A stretch of 64,000 bases of DNA from Nageia nagi (taxonomy: Eukaryota; Pinophyta): NCBI GenBank assembly GCA_050084985.1, contig JBITNC010000001.1:95418001-95482000 (forward strand). Direction: 5' to 3'. Under the pieces are notes generated by a model. That model saw only the letters and a program-made list of their open reading frames with translations, did no database searches and was not told the origin of the DNA. Below, in pieces: positions 47,850 through 58,965 of the stretch; the stretch's first letter is position 1; each line of letters opens with the position of its first letter. The translations under genes were made by a program, and so were the position numbers.

Positions 47850-48640
47850 ATGGATGCAAATAACAACATTATTCACATTCTAGAGTTCCATGGAGTACAC
47901 TATGAGTATTGGACTATCAAAATGAAGATACTACTATAGGGAAAGGATTATGGGCCATAGTTGAGGAAGGTTACAATAAGCTAACTAACTAGAATAATCT
48001 CCAGCCAAATGAAAAGAATGCCAAGAAGGAGGTTTAGAAAAAGAACTCCTTTTACCTCTATCATCTATAAGCAAGCTTGGGAAAAGCATTTTGCCAAGGA
48101 TTGCTTCATGCACATCAACACAAGAAGCTTGGAAAGCTCTAAAATATAGTTACCAATGGAGCTCTCAAGTGAAGCAAGTGAGGTTGTAGACTTTGAAGAA
48201 ATATTTTGATAACCTTAATATGTAAAAGGATGAGAATGTGGGATATTTCAATGTGAGATTCAAGGCATTCATTGATAAAATACAAACTCTTAGAGAGGAG
48301 GTCAAGAGTGAATTCATGGTGAATAAATTGTTGAGATCACTTCTTCCCAAGTGGAATAATATTTTTATCATAATTGAAGATTCGAAGGATTTATTCACTC
48401 TTCATTATTATCAATTCATTGATTCCTTTATATCACATGGATAAATATTGAAATAATACACACTATCAAATTTTGGGGTTGGTGAAGATAAAGCATTTGA
48501 ATCAAGAGAGGCTAATGCAACCACCATTGGACAAGAAATAAGCCAAGGGAGGGGAAAACCATTTCAAGAGGAAGAGGAAGGAAAGAAGTTTATCAAGGAA
48601 GAGGAAGAGGTAGAAGTGGAGGTAGATACAATAAAAATAA
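47850..48640 (+). pseudogene. copia gag of element 2, broken
   Basis: ATG at 47,850 starts an N-terminal piece with F-GVHYEYWTIKMKILL, the 'F.G.NY..W..KM...L' gag signature. After frame changes, TQEAWKALKYSYQ (about 48,120) and the open frame 48,238-48,444 (YFNVRFKAFIDKIQTLREEV, VNKLLRSLLPKWN, IEDSKDLFTL) follow the usual UBN2-type series. The last part is Glu/Arg-rich, the remains of the basic RGRG-type region before the zinc knuckle, which is itself degraded (about 48,640-48,700). Confidence 0.9.
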
Positions 48641-48699
48641 ATAATGTTACTACTATAACAAATTTGGGAATTATGAGTGAAGAATAAAGGCTTCCCAAT

Positions 48700-49130
48700 A
48701 CAGGATAAGTGGAGACAACTATGGAGAGGAGGATGGCTCCTCTAACTTGTTTTTGTATTTTGAAAAAATTGATCAAAATATTAATAAAATTGGATTTAGA
48801 TACATTTGCCTCCAACCACATGACTTCAAGTCCAAAATATAGCTTAGAGATGATAATTCATTGATAATTAAAGGCATGAGATCCATTTAGGTCAACACAA
48901 ATAAATGAACCAAGATGGTAAATAACATCTATTACACTCCAAATATCAAGCATAATTTTCTAAGTGTGGACCAAATAATGGAAATAAATTATAAACTTAT
49001 ATTTAAGAATGGAAATTTTTTAATCTATGATAAAAATAATGGTCATAGGTTGGTCAAAAATTTCCCAATAATAAAGAATAGATTATTTACTCTCAAATTT
49101 GGACGAGAAGGTTCACAATTAGAAAATATA
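48700..49130 (+). pseudogene. copia protease of element 2, active site altered
   Basis: LDTFASNHMTSSP is readable at 48,796-48,834; the catalytic Asp-Thr-Gly is Asp-Thr-Phe (48,799-48,807). Next, the open frame 48,915-49,151 reads VNNIYYTPNIKHNFLSVDQI and NYKLIFKNGNFLIYDK, the usual segment between protease and integrase. As in copia 1, the glycine of the active site is lost, by a different change. Confidence 0.88.
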
Positions 49131-49990
49131 GCTATTGATAGTAAAAATTGACTTTGGCATTTGAGATATGACCATTTAAATTTCCAAAGTTTGATATTGT
49201 TGATATCTCAACAAATGGTTCATTAGTTTCCCAAGATTGAAGATACAAAGAGTGTGTGTGAAGTTTTTTCTTTGGGAAAACACTCAAAATGAGGTCAAGC
49301 ATGGAGAGATTCATATCCCCTCCAATTGGTGCATTCAAATATTTATGGGCTAATGTAAATAAAGAGTATTGAAAAAAAAATCTATTTTCTCACTTTCATA
49401 GATAATTTCTCTAGGATATGTTGGATCTATTTCTTAAAATCTAAAGTTAAGCCTTTTATTATTTGAAGGATTTTAAGAATCATGTTGAAAATAAAAATGA
49501 ATATGTTGTAAAATGCTTTAGGACTGATAATAGAGATGAATTCTCTTCAAATGAATACCTCCAATATTATAAATATTATGGATAAAAAGGTAACTCACAA
49601 CTTCCTATGCTCCACAATAAAATGGTCTGGTTAAGTACAAGAATAATACTATTGTTGAAATGGATAGAAGCATGCTTCAAACCAAGTAATTAACAAATAT
49701 GGATTGGGAATGTACAATGAGGATAACAGTCTATCTTTTGAATATAAGTCCAAATTATAGCTTGGATGACTTCACTCCTTCTAAGGTATGGTATGGTAAG
49801 AAGCTAAATGTAAAGCATATTAGTTTTTTTAGATGTTTAAAACAATCTCATGAGCCTAAAGAAAATAGTTGAAAGCTCAATCCCAAAAGTGAAGGTTGTA
49901 TTTTCTTGAGTATTGTAAAATAATAAAAATATATAGATTATGCAATCCAAAGATATACAAAATTGTATTATATAGAGATGTACATTTTAA
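49131..49990 (+). pseudogene. copia integrase of element 2, broken
   Basis: Starts with LWHLRYDHLNFQSL (pre-integrase, 49,151-49,192), then VFSLGKHSK, LVHSNIYGLM and FLTFIDNFSRICWIYFLKSK (about 49,385-49,445), and a C-terminal stretch ending in IYRLCNPKIYKIVLYRDVHF (about 49,935-49,990). The first two carboxylate positions of the DDE centre are blurred by mutations. The minus-strand frame 49,132-49,338 is a shadow. Confidence 0.87.
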
Positions 49991-50099
49991 TGAAGGGAGA
50001 TATTTGGGTCATCAAAACATTTGTGTTCATGATGGATCCTAAGGTGAATAATCCTCTAAATTTCTACCTATTGATCATAATATCAAGCAAAGTACCTAC

Positions 50100-51850
50100 A
50101 TGCCTATTCCAATAAATATTTCTTCTTCAAGTTACTCTCCAACTCCCTCCATGCCAATTCTAATGGATCAATACTCTCCAAGTATTTTGAAAAATGAAAA
50201 AACACTCCAAAATAACCTATGCTATCAAATATTGGATTCAAATAGTCAAATAAGGTTTACAATAAGTCAAGTATGTGAGATTGATCAAGTTGTTAAAATA
50301 CTTCAGAAATTGAAGATGTATGGAGATGAATATGGCAATGATCCCAAAGGTGATGTAGTTAGCTATGCTTTTATTTCTAGTGTTAAAATTTATCCATATA
50401 ACTATGATCAAGATTTCTCTAATGATTTATGGGTGAAAACTATGGAAGAATAAATCTCTTCTATCGGGCAAAATGACACTTGGGAGCTAGTGGAGCTTCC
50501 TAAAGGTAAAAAAATGTATTAGTTGTAAATGGGTCTACAAGACCAAGTTTAATGCTAATGGGAGTGTGTAAAGGAACAAGAAAGTTTTTTTACAAATGGT
50601 TTAACTAAAAGGTATAGTGTTGACTATAAGGAAATATTTTCCCCTATAGTAATATAAGAAACCATCATATTGTTCTCTCTTTTGCTACACATAAGGGATG
50701 GAAAATATATCACATAGATGTAAAAAGTACTTTCCTAAATGGTTATTTGGATGAAGAGGTATTTTTTGGACAACCCAAGGATTTGAGATAAAAAATAGAA
50801 AAATATTGTGTACAAATTGAAGAAGGCCTTCTATGTCTTGAAGCAAGCTTCAAGAGCTTGCTATGGAAGGATTGATGGGTACTTACATCAATATGGTTTC
50901 ACAAGGAGAAAGTGTGAGCCTGATCTCTACATAATGAAGAAAGGTAATGACATACTTCTAGTATTTTCATATGTTTATTACCTCATCTACATGGGTATTT
51001 GTACACAAATGAATGATGATTTCAATACCACTATGATGCATAAATTTTAGATGAAATATCTAGGACTAATGCATTATTTACTTATAATGGAAGTACATAA
51101 AAGTGATGATGATATATTAATTTTACAAATCCAAATATTATCATGATATTTTCTTTTTATAGATGATTAAAAATCACAAATAACACCTATAGCTCAAGGT
51201 AAACTATTATGCAAATATGAAGGAATACCAAAAGTTGATCAGATCACTTATAGAATCTTGGTTGGAGTCTTGATATTTCTCACCAATACAAGGCCTTATA
51301 TTTCCCATGATATCTCAATTGTATCAAGGTACATGAGTGATCCTTATAAAGGCTAGTTGAAAGCAAAAAGGAGGATTATGAGGTATGTCAAAGGCACAAT
51401 AAATTTTGGCATTAATTACTACAAGTATGATGAGGTAAAAATTTTTGGCTTTAGTGAATCCGATTGGGGAATAATTTTTATGATAGTAAGTCCACATTAG
51501 GCCAATATTTTACTCTTGTATAAAGACTCATTATATGGATCTTAAAGAAATAAACTATTATTGCATTTTCATCCATAAAGGTAGAATACATTGCAATCAA
51601 AAGTGCTAGTACCCAAGCATTATGATTGAGAAACATTCTTGAGGAACTTAATGAGAAGCAAAGTGGTACAACTATTTTGTTTTATGAAAATTTTATTTTC
51701 ATCCAATTGGTACACAACCCAATCCACCACAACAAATCCAAGCATTTTGACATAAAGTATTACTTCATCAAGGATATGGTGGAAAAGAACATTGTTGAAT
51801 TTAAGCATTACAATTCCATGGAAAACATAGCTAATATACTCACCAAATAA
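50100..51850 (+). pseudogene. copia reverse transcriptase and RNase H of element 2, YVDD lost
   Basis: A variable linker (open frame 50,100-50,453) leads to NDTWELVELPKGKK and W-KTKFNANGS-type codons, RYSVDYKEIFSP (about 50,612), then the open frame 50,808-51,050: YKLKKAFYVLKQASRACYGR, IDGYLHQYGFTRRKCEPDLY and SYVYYLIYMG. The catalytic YVDD is YVYY at 50,970-50,981, so both aspartates are gone. Then KYLGLMHYLLIMEV, GVLIFLTNTRPYI, IMRYVKGTINFGI, and RNase H pieces (F-ESDWG at about 51,455; NIADILTK-like ANILTK near 51,830, just before the stop). Confidence 0.93.
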
Positions 51851-51907
51851 GTTGTTAAATATCAATTTTTGAAGTTGAGGAAATTTTTGGTAAGTACCCT
51901 TAGCATT

Positions 51908-51917
51908 AAGGGGAGAT
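51908..51917 (+). other. Polypurine tract of copia element 2
   Basis: aaggggagat directly before the 3' LTR, a standard copia polypurine tract. Confidence 0.9.
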
Positions 51918-52381
51918 TGTTAGAAATTTGAATTTCTAAAAAATCAAATTCTGACCTTGAAATTCAAGTTTTTATCTCTCTACTCACAAATGTAGTCCAC
52001 ATTGCATTTAATCAATCCCAAACATGGTCCCTATCATGTTTCACCATAAATATGACCTTGTTCCAAAATATTATCAAATTTTAAAATAGATTCTATACTT
52101 TTCAGTTCAACATGTTTATTTGGTCAACTTCAATTATCTATCTTAGATTAGGTTGATCTATTTTGAGTGTTTGATTCATATAAATAGTGTCTAATATGTT
52201 AGGTTAGTCTTAGATAGGATTCAAACTTCTATTATAGTTAGATTTATGATTTCAATATTGGATTGTAATAATGGTAAGATTATCCATCTCAACCACTTGT
52301 ATCTATTTGAAGTCTGGTCCAAAAGCTATATAAGAATGTTGTAATTTGATTTTCATCAATGAAAGTATATTATACCTTTCA
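51918..52381 (+). repeat. 3' LTR of copia element 2
   Basis: Starts tgttagaaat and ends acctttca (TG...CA). Partner of 47,268-47,729. Confidence 0.95.
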
Positions 52382-52868
52382 TATTTCCAATAAATACCTT
52401 ATATATTCTTTGCATGAATTATGATCTATGTTGCTATTTAATGATATTATGTTAGATATAAAAAACATTGCTATGTTCTTATTATGGTCAATTCATTATG
52501 TCTAATTTTATGATCATTACCTTTATTGGTTGGGTTTTGAATTAATCATAACTTTATGGTCTCTTTATTGTGGGAATTTATTACTATCCTTTATGATCTA
52601 ATTATTCTTATAATATTATATAACAAGTGATATTGTTTTTAAGATATATATTTCTCTTTTAGAACTACTATTTTATGTCCATTTTGCATGTTCTTTGCCT
52701 TGATTTCTTCCCTTCTATGTTAAATCATATCATTGCAAAAACTAAGACAAAGAATGGGTAGAAAATGTCATCTAAATATTGGATATCAAAAGATAACTAT
52801 TATATGGGGAGTATTCTATCATTTATTCCTTTGTAATTATAATTACATATTCATTTCATTAAACTTAT
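52382..52868. other. 3' untranslated part of element C
   Basis: A/T-rich, no gene. Connects the copia 2 insertion site to the polypurine tract and 3' LTR of element C. Confidence 0.45.
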
Positions 52869-52880
52869 CAAGGGGGGAAA
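52869..52880 (+). other. Polypurine tract of element C
   Basis: caaggggggaaa immediately precedes tgttgatagc, a typical gypsy LTR start. This is the main evidence that an outer + strand LTR element ends here. Confidence 0.75.
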
Positions 52881-53263
52881 TGTTGATAGCTAATTTTGAT
52901 ACATTTATCCTAAATTAGTTGTCTTATTATTTAACTATATGTTATTTTAATGTATGCTATTATTAATGTATGTATTTTAATTATATATTTTACTTTATTA
53001 TCATATTGGTCAACTTAAATAGCATCTCATATTATTTTATCTCTTTTATTATGTAAGGATCTAGAATTTACACTAGATTTTGGGCATGTATCTTGGTGGC
53101 TCTCTTTTCTATAAAAGGGGAAAACTCTCACATGGGATGATTATCAAATGTTTATCTTGCTAGTACCATGTACACTTGTTAGGTATTATTTAATATTATA
53201 TATTGAGATTAAGATCTTTGCTATCACATGAACTCATTTCATTCATTAATTCTCTATTATATG
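52881..53263 (+). repeat. 3' LTR of element C, left part (split by element B)
   Basis: Starts tgttgatagc after the polypurine tract. It has a tctataaaagggg promoter-like box at about 53,110 and a paragraph like that of the element A LTR (tttacactagattttgggcat against attcaacctagatttgagg), suggesting a related family. Element B interrupts it after atatg (53,259-53,263). Its continuation lies after 62,982, and its end and its 5' partner were not found. Confidence 0.65.
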
Positions 53264-53938
53264 TGTAGACCCTAAATAATGTGTTGGTGTAATTAATTCA
53301 AGGAATTAACACATGCACTATTTGGTCTATTAATTACTTGAATAAAGTGAGAATATGATAACAAATTATTAAAAATATAGGTTTGTTTTATTAACATACA
53401 TATTCAATCAATCAAGGAAATTCATAAGCAATATCATATGCATTAGTATGGCATTGGTTCCCTAGAAATAGTACACCATCAACATCATGCTAATGATAAA
53501 ATAACAAATGTGAAAAAAGATGAAATGATAAATGAATGAATTATTTATCAATATAATAGAAGTATGATAATATTTGAGATAAGAGATTTTCTTGTTATGG
53601 ATAAGAAGGCTTTGTAAGTGTTTAATTTACTGATGATGTTGAGTGCTTTAATTCTCTATTTGATCTTCAATTAATAGAAGCCTTAAGTCTTCTATAATTT
53701 GCCCCTTTTCTAGTCTCCTCTTTATGATAATCCCATACTCTACCTATCTTTGTATTTCTTTAATGCCTTTATATAGGGCTACTTATATTATAGGATTTGA
53801 CCCCTTATATAATTAACAAGGGTCAAATATATGGCCTACACCTCTTTTATATATTTTAAATCCCTTTTTAAATAATACATTGTTAAGGGATTAAAATGAT
53901 TTATTAAATATATAAAGGTTCATTTTGAGGCATCTACA
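53264..53938 (-). repeat. 3' LTR of element B
   Basis: Near-identical over long stretches to 62,302-62,977, e.g. tgtagaccctaaataatg, catatgcattagta, gggtcaaatatatggcctac and ttcattttgaggcatctaca. Roughly seven of eight positions agree by eye. Confidence 0.97.
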
Positions 53939-53953
53939 TTTTCCCCTCTTTGG
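53939..53953 (-). other. Polypurine tract of element B
   Basis: Minus strand ccaaagaggggaaaa, directly before the 3' LTR on that strand; it sets the element's orientation. Confidence 0.92.
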
Positions 53954-54479
53954 ATGTGTGATTGAAGCATTGAAATTACATGTCCAAAGAAGAAGTGTAG
54001 CTAAGGCATAGAAGAAAATGTTTTGATCTCTTTGTTGATGTTGTCTTTTGTTGAATGATGTTGAGGGTCTTTATGTTGTCCCCCTTTTGACTTGGGTGCC
54101 CTAGGAAAGATCCTTGAGTGGAGTAGCCAAGGAAAAAGCTACTAAAAAGCTATCTTTAGGAATGTTATTTGGATGATGATTGGAAATCTATGAAAATCCA
54201 TATCTAAGGCTAGATATGGAAGATATAATTTTCCTCCCAAATATTATTTCAAACATGAATCTAGTCATTTCATTGTGTTTGATACTCAAAAAATTGATGC
54301 ACTCACATTCATGCCTCAAAATATAGAGCTGATGGTTTGAATGAGTGGAAATAATGAACTTTTGTATGCCATTGGTGGCCTAATAGACTATAAACATGAC
54401 ACTGGTGCCTTGGTTTTGACTATAAGTGTCTTCTATTTTTATTGTATTTATGTACCTACAATAAAATATCAGTTAAAAA

Positions 54480-55620
54480 ATGATGATGGAGGCATAGTAA
54501 GTTGTTTCATTCATTAGATATGATCTAATGTCAACATCTTGTTCATAGCTATATCATCAATTTATCTTTTAAGTTAGTGAACTCTCACTAGCCATATCAA
54601 TGGCCATCAATGATCATACATTTGTATGTATATGATCTGAATATAGTATGCTTTATATGGGTTAAAAGTAAAAAACCATGTGGATACATAGAAAAATGTA
54701 TCATCCATTAGAGATGATCCAATGTCAACAAATTTCTCATAATTGTATTGCCAATTTACTTTAAAGTGAGTGAACTTTCACTAGTCATATTGTTGGCCAT
54801 CAGCAATCATATGTTCATATGTTTATGATCCAAAGATAGTATGCTTTAGATGGGTTTAAATAAAAACCCATGTGGATACATAGTAAAATGTATCATCCAT
54901 TGGAGATGATACAATGTCAATAAATTACTCATGGTTGTATGATCGATTTACTTTTAAGTGAGTGAACTCTCACTAGCCGTATCATTGGCCATCGACAATC
55001 ATACATTTGTATGTATATGATCCAAAGATAGTATGCTTTACATGGGTTTAAAGAAAAAACCATGTGAATACATAGTAAAATTTATTATCCATTAGAGATG
55101 ATCCAATGTTAACAAATTACTCATGTTTGTATCACCAATTTACTTTTAAGTGAGTAAACTCTCACTAGTCGTATCATTGGCCATCAATGATCATAGGTTT
55201 GTATGTCTATGATCCAAAGATAATATGATTTAGATGGGTTTAAATAAAAAACCATATAGAAACAAAGTAAAATGTATCATCCATTGGAAATGATACAATG
55301 ATAATAAATTACTCATAGTTGTACCATCAGTTTACTTTTAAGTGAGTGAACTCTCACTAGTCGTATCATTGGCCATCAGTGAACATACATTTGTATGTCT
55401 ATGATCCTAAGATAGTATGCTTTAGATGGGTTTAAAGAAAAAAACCATGTAGATACATATTAAAATGTATTTTCCATTAGAGATGATACAATGTCAACAA
55501 ATTACTCATAGTTATATCATCAATTTACTTTTGAGTGAGTGAACTCTCACTAGCCATATCATTGGTCATCGATGATCATATGCTTTTATGTACATGATCC
55601 AAAGAAATTAACCATAAAAA
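54480..55620. repeat. 192-bp tandem repeat, about six units, inside element B
   Basis: The landmark cattagagatgatccaatg and its variants occurs at 54,512, 54,706, 54,898, 55,090, 55,282 and 55,475, so spacing is 194, 192, 192, 192 and 193. Each unit contains agtgagtgaactctcact, a six-base inverted repeat (agtgag/ctcact) kept in nearly all copies, followed by atcattggccatca and a second, imperfect inverted repeat of the form atcata-catttgtatg-tatatgat. Unit length is close to nucleosome spacing. It lies between the antisense PMD gene and the 3' LTR. Confidence 0.93.
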
Positions 55621-57373
55621 GTAAGGATGAAATAAATATAATATATTATAATACGCTAAGTTGGACTAAAAAATACCTAATATTCAAACTTGTAAAGATC
55701 TAAGGGCTAGAGTTTAATTCTACATCAAGGGTGTATGCCATCAGTGCCATGAAACTAGGTCAATGTATGTCATCAACATCGTGTATCTTCTATGCCACTT
55801 ACAACATAATAATATTCAAATCTGGCTCAAATAAAATTATCTTGACTTATATTAACCAAAGTATGTTGATTCACCATACTTATAGCCAAATATGAGATTA
55901 CCCTAGTTGATGCTAAAAAAGAGGGTAAGGGAAGCCATCTTATCACATGCATGAAGCATGTAGCTGAATTCCACCATTCCATTATTCAACACATGGAGGA
56001 GAGAAGAGTTATGCCAAGCTGGATAAATTTTGCATAGAATGCAAAGTAAAGTCTAAAAGGGGAGATAATACCCTACCATTCTGCATATTTCTTCACGCCA
56101 ACTTTAGGTTAACCAATAGATGTCGATATATTCACTTGGCATGCATCAATTCATGTTAACAAATATAAACCTTTCCAAATGCAAAATTAACATGCTTAAT
56201 AACCTCAAATGAAAAGAGAAAAATAAAATATTCATACCTCATGATAGAAGCATAATTGCGGTATTGGTACTCATGTTAGAAAGGTGCAATTAAGGATTAG
56301 TACAAGAGGGTTTTTAATTATTTGAGTAACTTATGGATATTTATGTTGCAAGTTCATTTATGTGTGCACATATTTGGTGCTACAAAATAAGTGTAAAATG
56401 TCACCTAACTAAGCATTGCCTTCTTATTTCATCAAATCTTGAAAATATCATAGGCCTAGAGCTTCCTAGGAGCAATTTTCTTGAAGGTATAATTTTACCT
56501 TGCCACATGACTAAAACCAAGCATACATAATCCAAGTTTTTTAATTTCATATCATAAATAATAACTCATTATCATATGAAATTGATGAAAGTATATTAGG
56601 TGCATTGGAAACTAATCAAAATAGCAAATTAGCATGTCGTTAGCACCCTAAACCTGATATAAATTTAATAAAAAATACAAATTAAGAAATACTTACCTGG
56701 GACATGTAGGTGTCATTCAAATAAATTTTGAGAATAGATTAGATCCAAGTATTGTTAATAGCACACACAACTCAAAGAATTGGATGCCACTAGCACCATG
56801 GAAATAGCAATTTTTAGTATCCAAAAAAGGATGGGATTTAAAATTTTTACAAGGAAAATAAAACCTCCACATAAAAATGCAAGAACTATATGGTAATAAA
56901 TATGTGATGTCCTAATTTGAGTGCCAAATTTAACATATAAAATCAAAATAATTGGAAAAAATAAGTCATTTTGACTTTGACACCTTTGCCATTTAGAACT
57001 TTGACAAGTAGGCATCAATTCCTTGCTAACCTAGCCAAATTTGCCACTCTGCAAAAAAGGTTGCACTATTGGAGTGTCTAATCCATTTCTCATTTTAGAA
57101 TAGCAACTGGATTAGTAGGAGGATGAATATAAAGGATTCATGACTTTGAAGGAATGGATACTATCAATTAGAAGAGTATCCAACAACCAATCATAGGAAG
57201 GATAGGTCATTTACCAAAGTATCTATGTAGTCTACTAGTTATGCATGTAGTAAGTAGATCCAAACTCTATATTTTTAATATCCATGAGTGTAGAGGCTAT
57301 ACTATTATTATACCTATGTGCTACCTTGTAGGATTACAAGGGGTTAATTTGAAGTAGGCTGATGAGGACTAAA
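55621..57373. other. Leader region of the antisense PMD gene in element B
   Basis: No reading frame is supported; the minus-strand frame 56,755-57,018 is accidental. The stretch should hold the promoter and 5' leader of the plus-strand PMD gene. The phrases tgccatcagtgccatg and aaactaggtcaatgta near 55,735 echo similar words at 53,950-54,430 (gccattggtggcc, caaccatgg), possibly older repeat material. Confidence 0.4.
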
Positions 57374-58965
57374 ATGTTAGATCTAGCCCAAGCCTTCCCA
57401 CAAACTCAACAATTAAACAATATTCTAGATCGATGCAAGTTAGGAGAGCTTGCATATGCAAGGGCAATACAAGTGGATACACCTCTTCTCACTACCTTGG
57501 CTAAGAGATGGGATTAACATTACTACTCATTTCACCTTCCCACTCATGAAATGATAGTAACTATGGAGGATGTTTACTGAATCTAGGGCATACCCATTAA
57601 AGATGGTTTGATATATCAACATGAGATGGGGGATGATAACATCTATGGGGTTGAATGTTTATGGTTGATTGGATCAGATTACCATGACTAGGATCATCAA
57701 TCAATGCAACTTGTAGAGGGCTATAGGTTTTTTGAAGTAGGGAGACATCTAAGGCTACATGTGGTGGTGATTATTACCACCTATCTATGTCCTGATAAAA
57801 TCCATTCAACTTTATCTTTTATGCTAACATGGATAGTATAAAAGATATGTGCTTGAGGGTGAAAGTTCACATGGGGGCCAGTAGGACTAGCATACCTTTA
57901 TAGGGATTTTTATTCATTCATTAGTGTTGATAAGGTCAACATGATGATTACTCATGCTAGTATCCTATAGATCTAGGCCTATGAGCACATCTCAGTTATC
58001 AAGCTAATGGGATTGCAAAGGGTGAGAGAGGACCCATCAAACATGGCCCTAGCATGATAGACTAGTCCATTAGGTGGATATAGGCCTCCTCAATCCATGG
58101 AGGTAAGGAGGAGAGACATCAATAATCTTTAGGAGGTGAACATCATATGGGTGTGCTTGAGGTGAACATCATATGGGTGTGCTATGTTAACTATGTGTGG
58201 CATGGGGATGTTAATCATTTAGCATGGGTGTGGTATACCCACTTCTACCAAATAAGGCAAAATATAGTGGATCCAAATCATCTAGAGTATGTGTTGAGAT
58301 AGTTTGGGATGCAATAGTTGATTCTAGCAATGCCCCTAGTGTACCATTGGTACATAGTTGAGATAGATATTCCTAATGGGGCATAAGATATGCCAGTGTG
58401 GGTGATAGGATGGTTAGAACCATTGATAAAGTATGTTTCCATGAAGTTATCCATGTTTTTTGGGGTTGCCCTCGATTATGCAGCATGGTGGACAGCTATG
58501 CATCCAGGCCCTTTGGGCCTAGATAAGTCAAATAGTGGGAGTGATGATGTGGTGAGCCTACCATTAGAGGAGGATGATAATATGAATGTAGATAATCCTA
58601 TCCATGATGTTCCTCCACCAGTAGGGGGATTAGAGGTGATATCAGTAGTTTCCACCTCTCTAAGTAGGAAGGCTTCTTTGCATCATGCTTCATGATTTTC
58701 AAATATTTCAATATAGCTGATGAGAGACTAATTGGTATTATGTATAATATGGTAGGGGTGTTAGATGGACAAGTTTCAACCATGAAGGCTAAGCTAGCTA
58801 GACTGAGGCTAATGGAGGTTGAGGTGACATGTATCCAACCATTAAAGGTAAAGTTGGCTATGGTGAGGTCTACTTTGGTGACACAAGATACAAAGGTGGC
58901 TTCATTATCTCAAAAAATGAAGGGTCTTCAAGATAGGCTCATCATGCCCCCACCAAATCAATAGT
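57374..58965 (+). pseudogene. Plant mobile domain (PMD) protein of element B, broken mainly by stop codons
   Basis: From the ATG at 57,374 one frame continues for about 750 bp with about a dozen stops but no shift. It reads AIQVDTPLLTTLAKRWD, YSFHLPTHEMIVTMEDVY, GIPIKDGLIYQHEMGDD, LCPDKIHSTLSFMLTWIV, KFTWGPVGLAYLYRDFYSF and AYEHISVIKLMGLQRV. These are the successive PMD blocks ('L..L.KRW...Y.FHLP.HEM..T.EDV..I.GIPI', 'P......LS...L', 'WG..GLAYLYR', 'W.YEH'). A 26-bp duplication (58,134-58,185) breaks the frame. The C-terminal part lies in two open frames: 58,390-58,695 (acidic, EEDDNMNVDNP) and 58,692-58,964 (heptad-like LARLRLMEVEV...LSQKMKGLQDRL, likely coiled coil). It runs antisense to gag of the same element. 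Confidence 0.9.
58134..58185 (+). repeat. 26-bp direct duplication within the PMD pseudogene
   Basis: aggtgaacatcatatgggtg and its continuation tgcttg/tgctat occur twice, 26 bases apart, side by side. Since 26 is not a multiple of three the event shifts the frame. The copies are almost identical, so it is recent relative to the point mutations. Confidence 0.93.

Larger units (their letters stand above)
47268..52381 (+). mobile_element. Ty1/copia retrotransposon 2, complete in outline
   Basis: 5' LTR 47,268-47,729, PBS, gag, protease, integrase, reverse transcriptase, RNase H, polypurine tract (51,908-51,917) and 3' LTR 51,918-52,381, in copia order and about 5.1 kb long. Flanks tatgt (47,263-47,267) and tattt (52,382-52,386) look like a target duplication with one change. 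The LTRs are of nearly equal length (462 and 464) but agree at only about four of five positions by eye, so the element is old. All genes carry stops and frameshifts. It is a different family from copia 1: the LTR sequences are unrelated. Confidence 0.95.
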
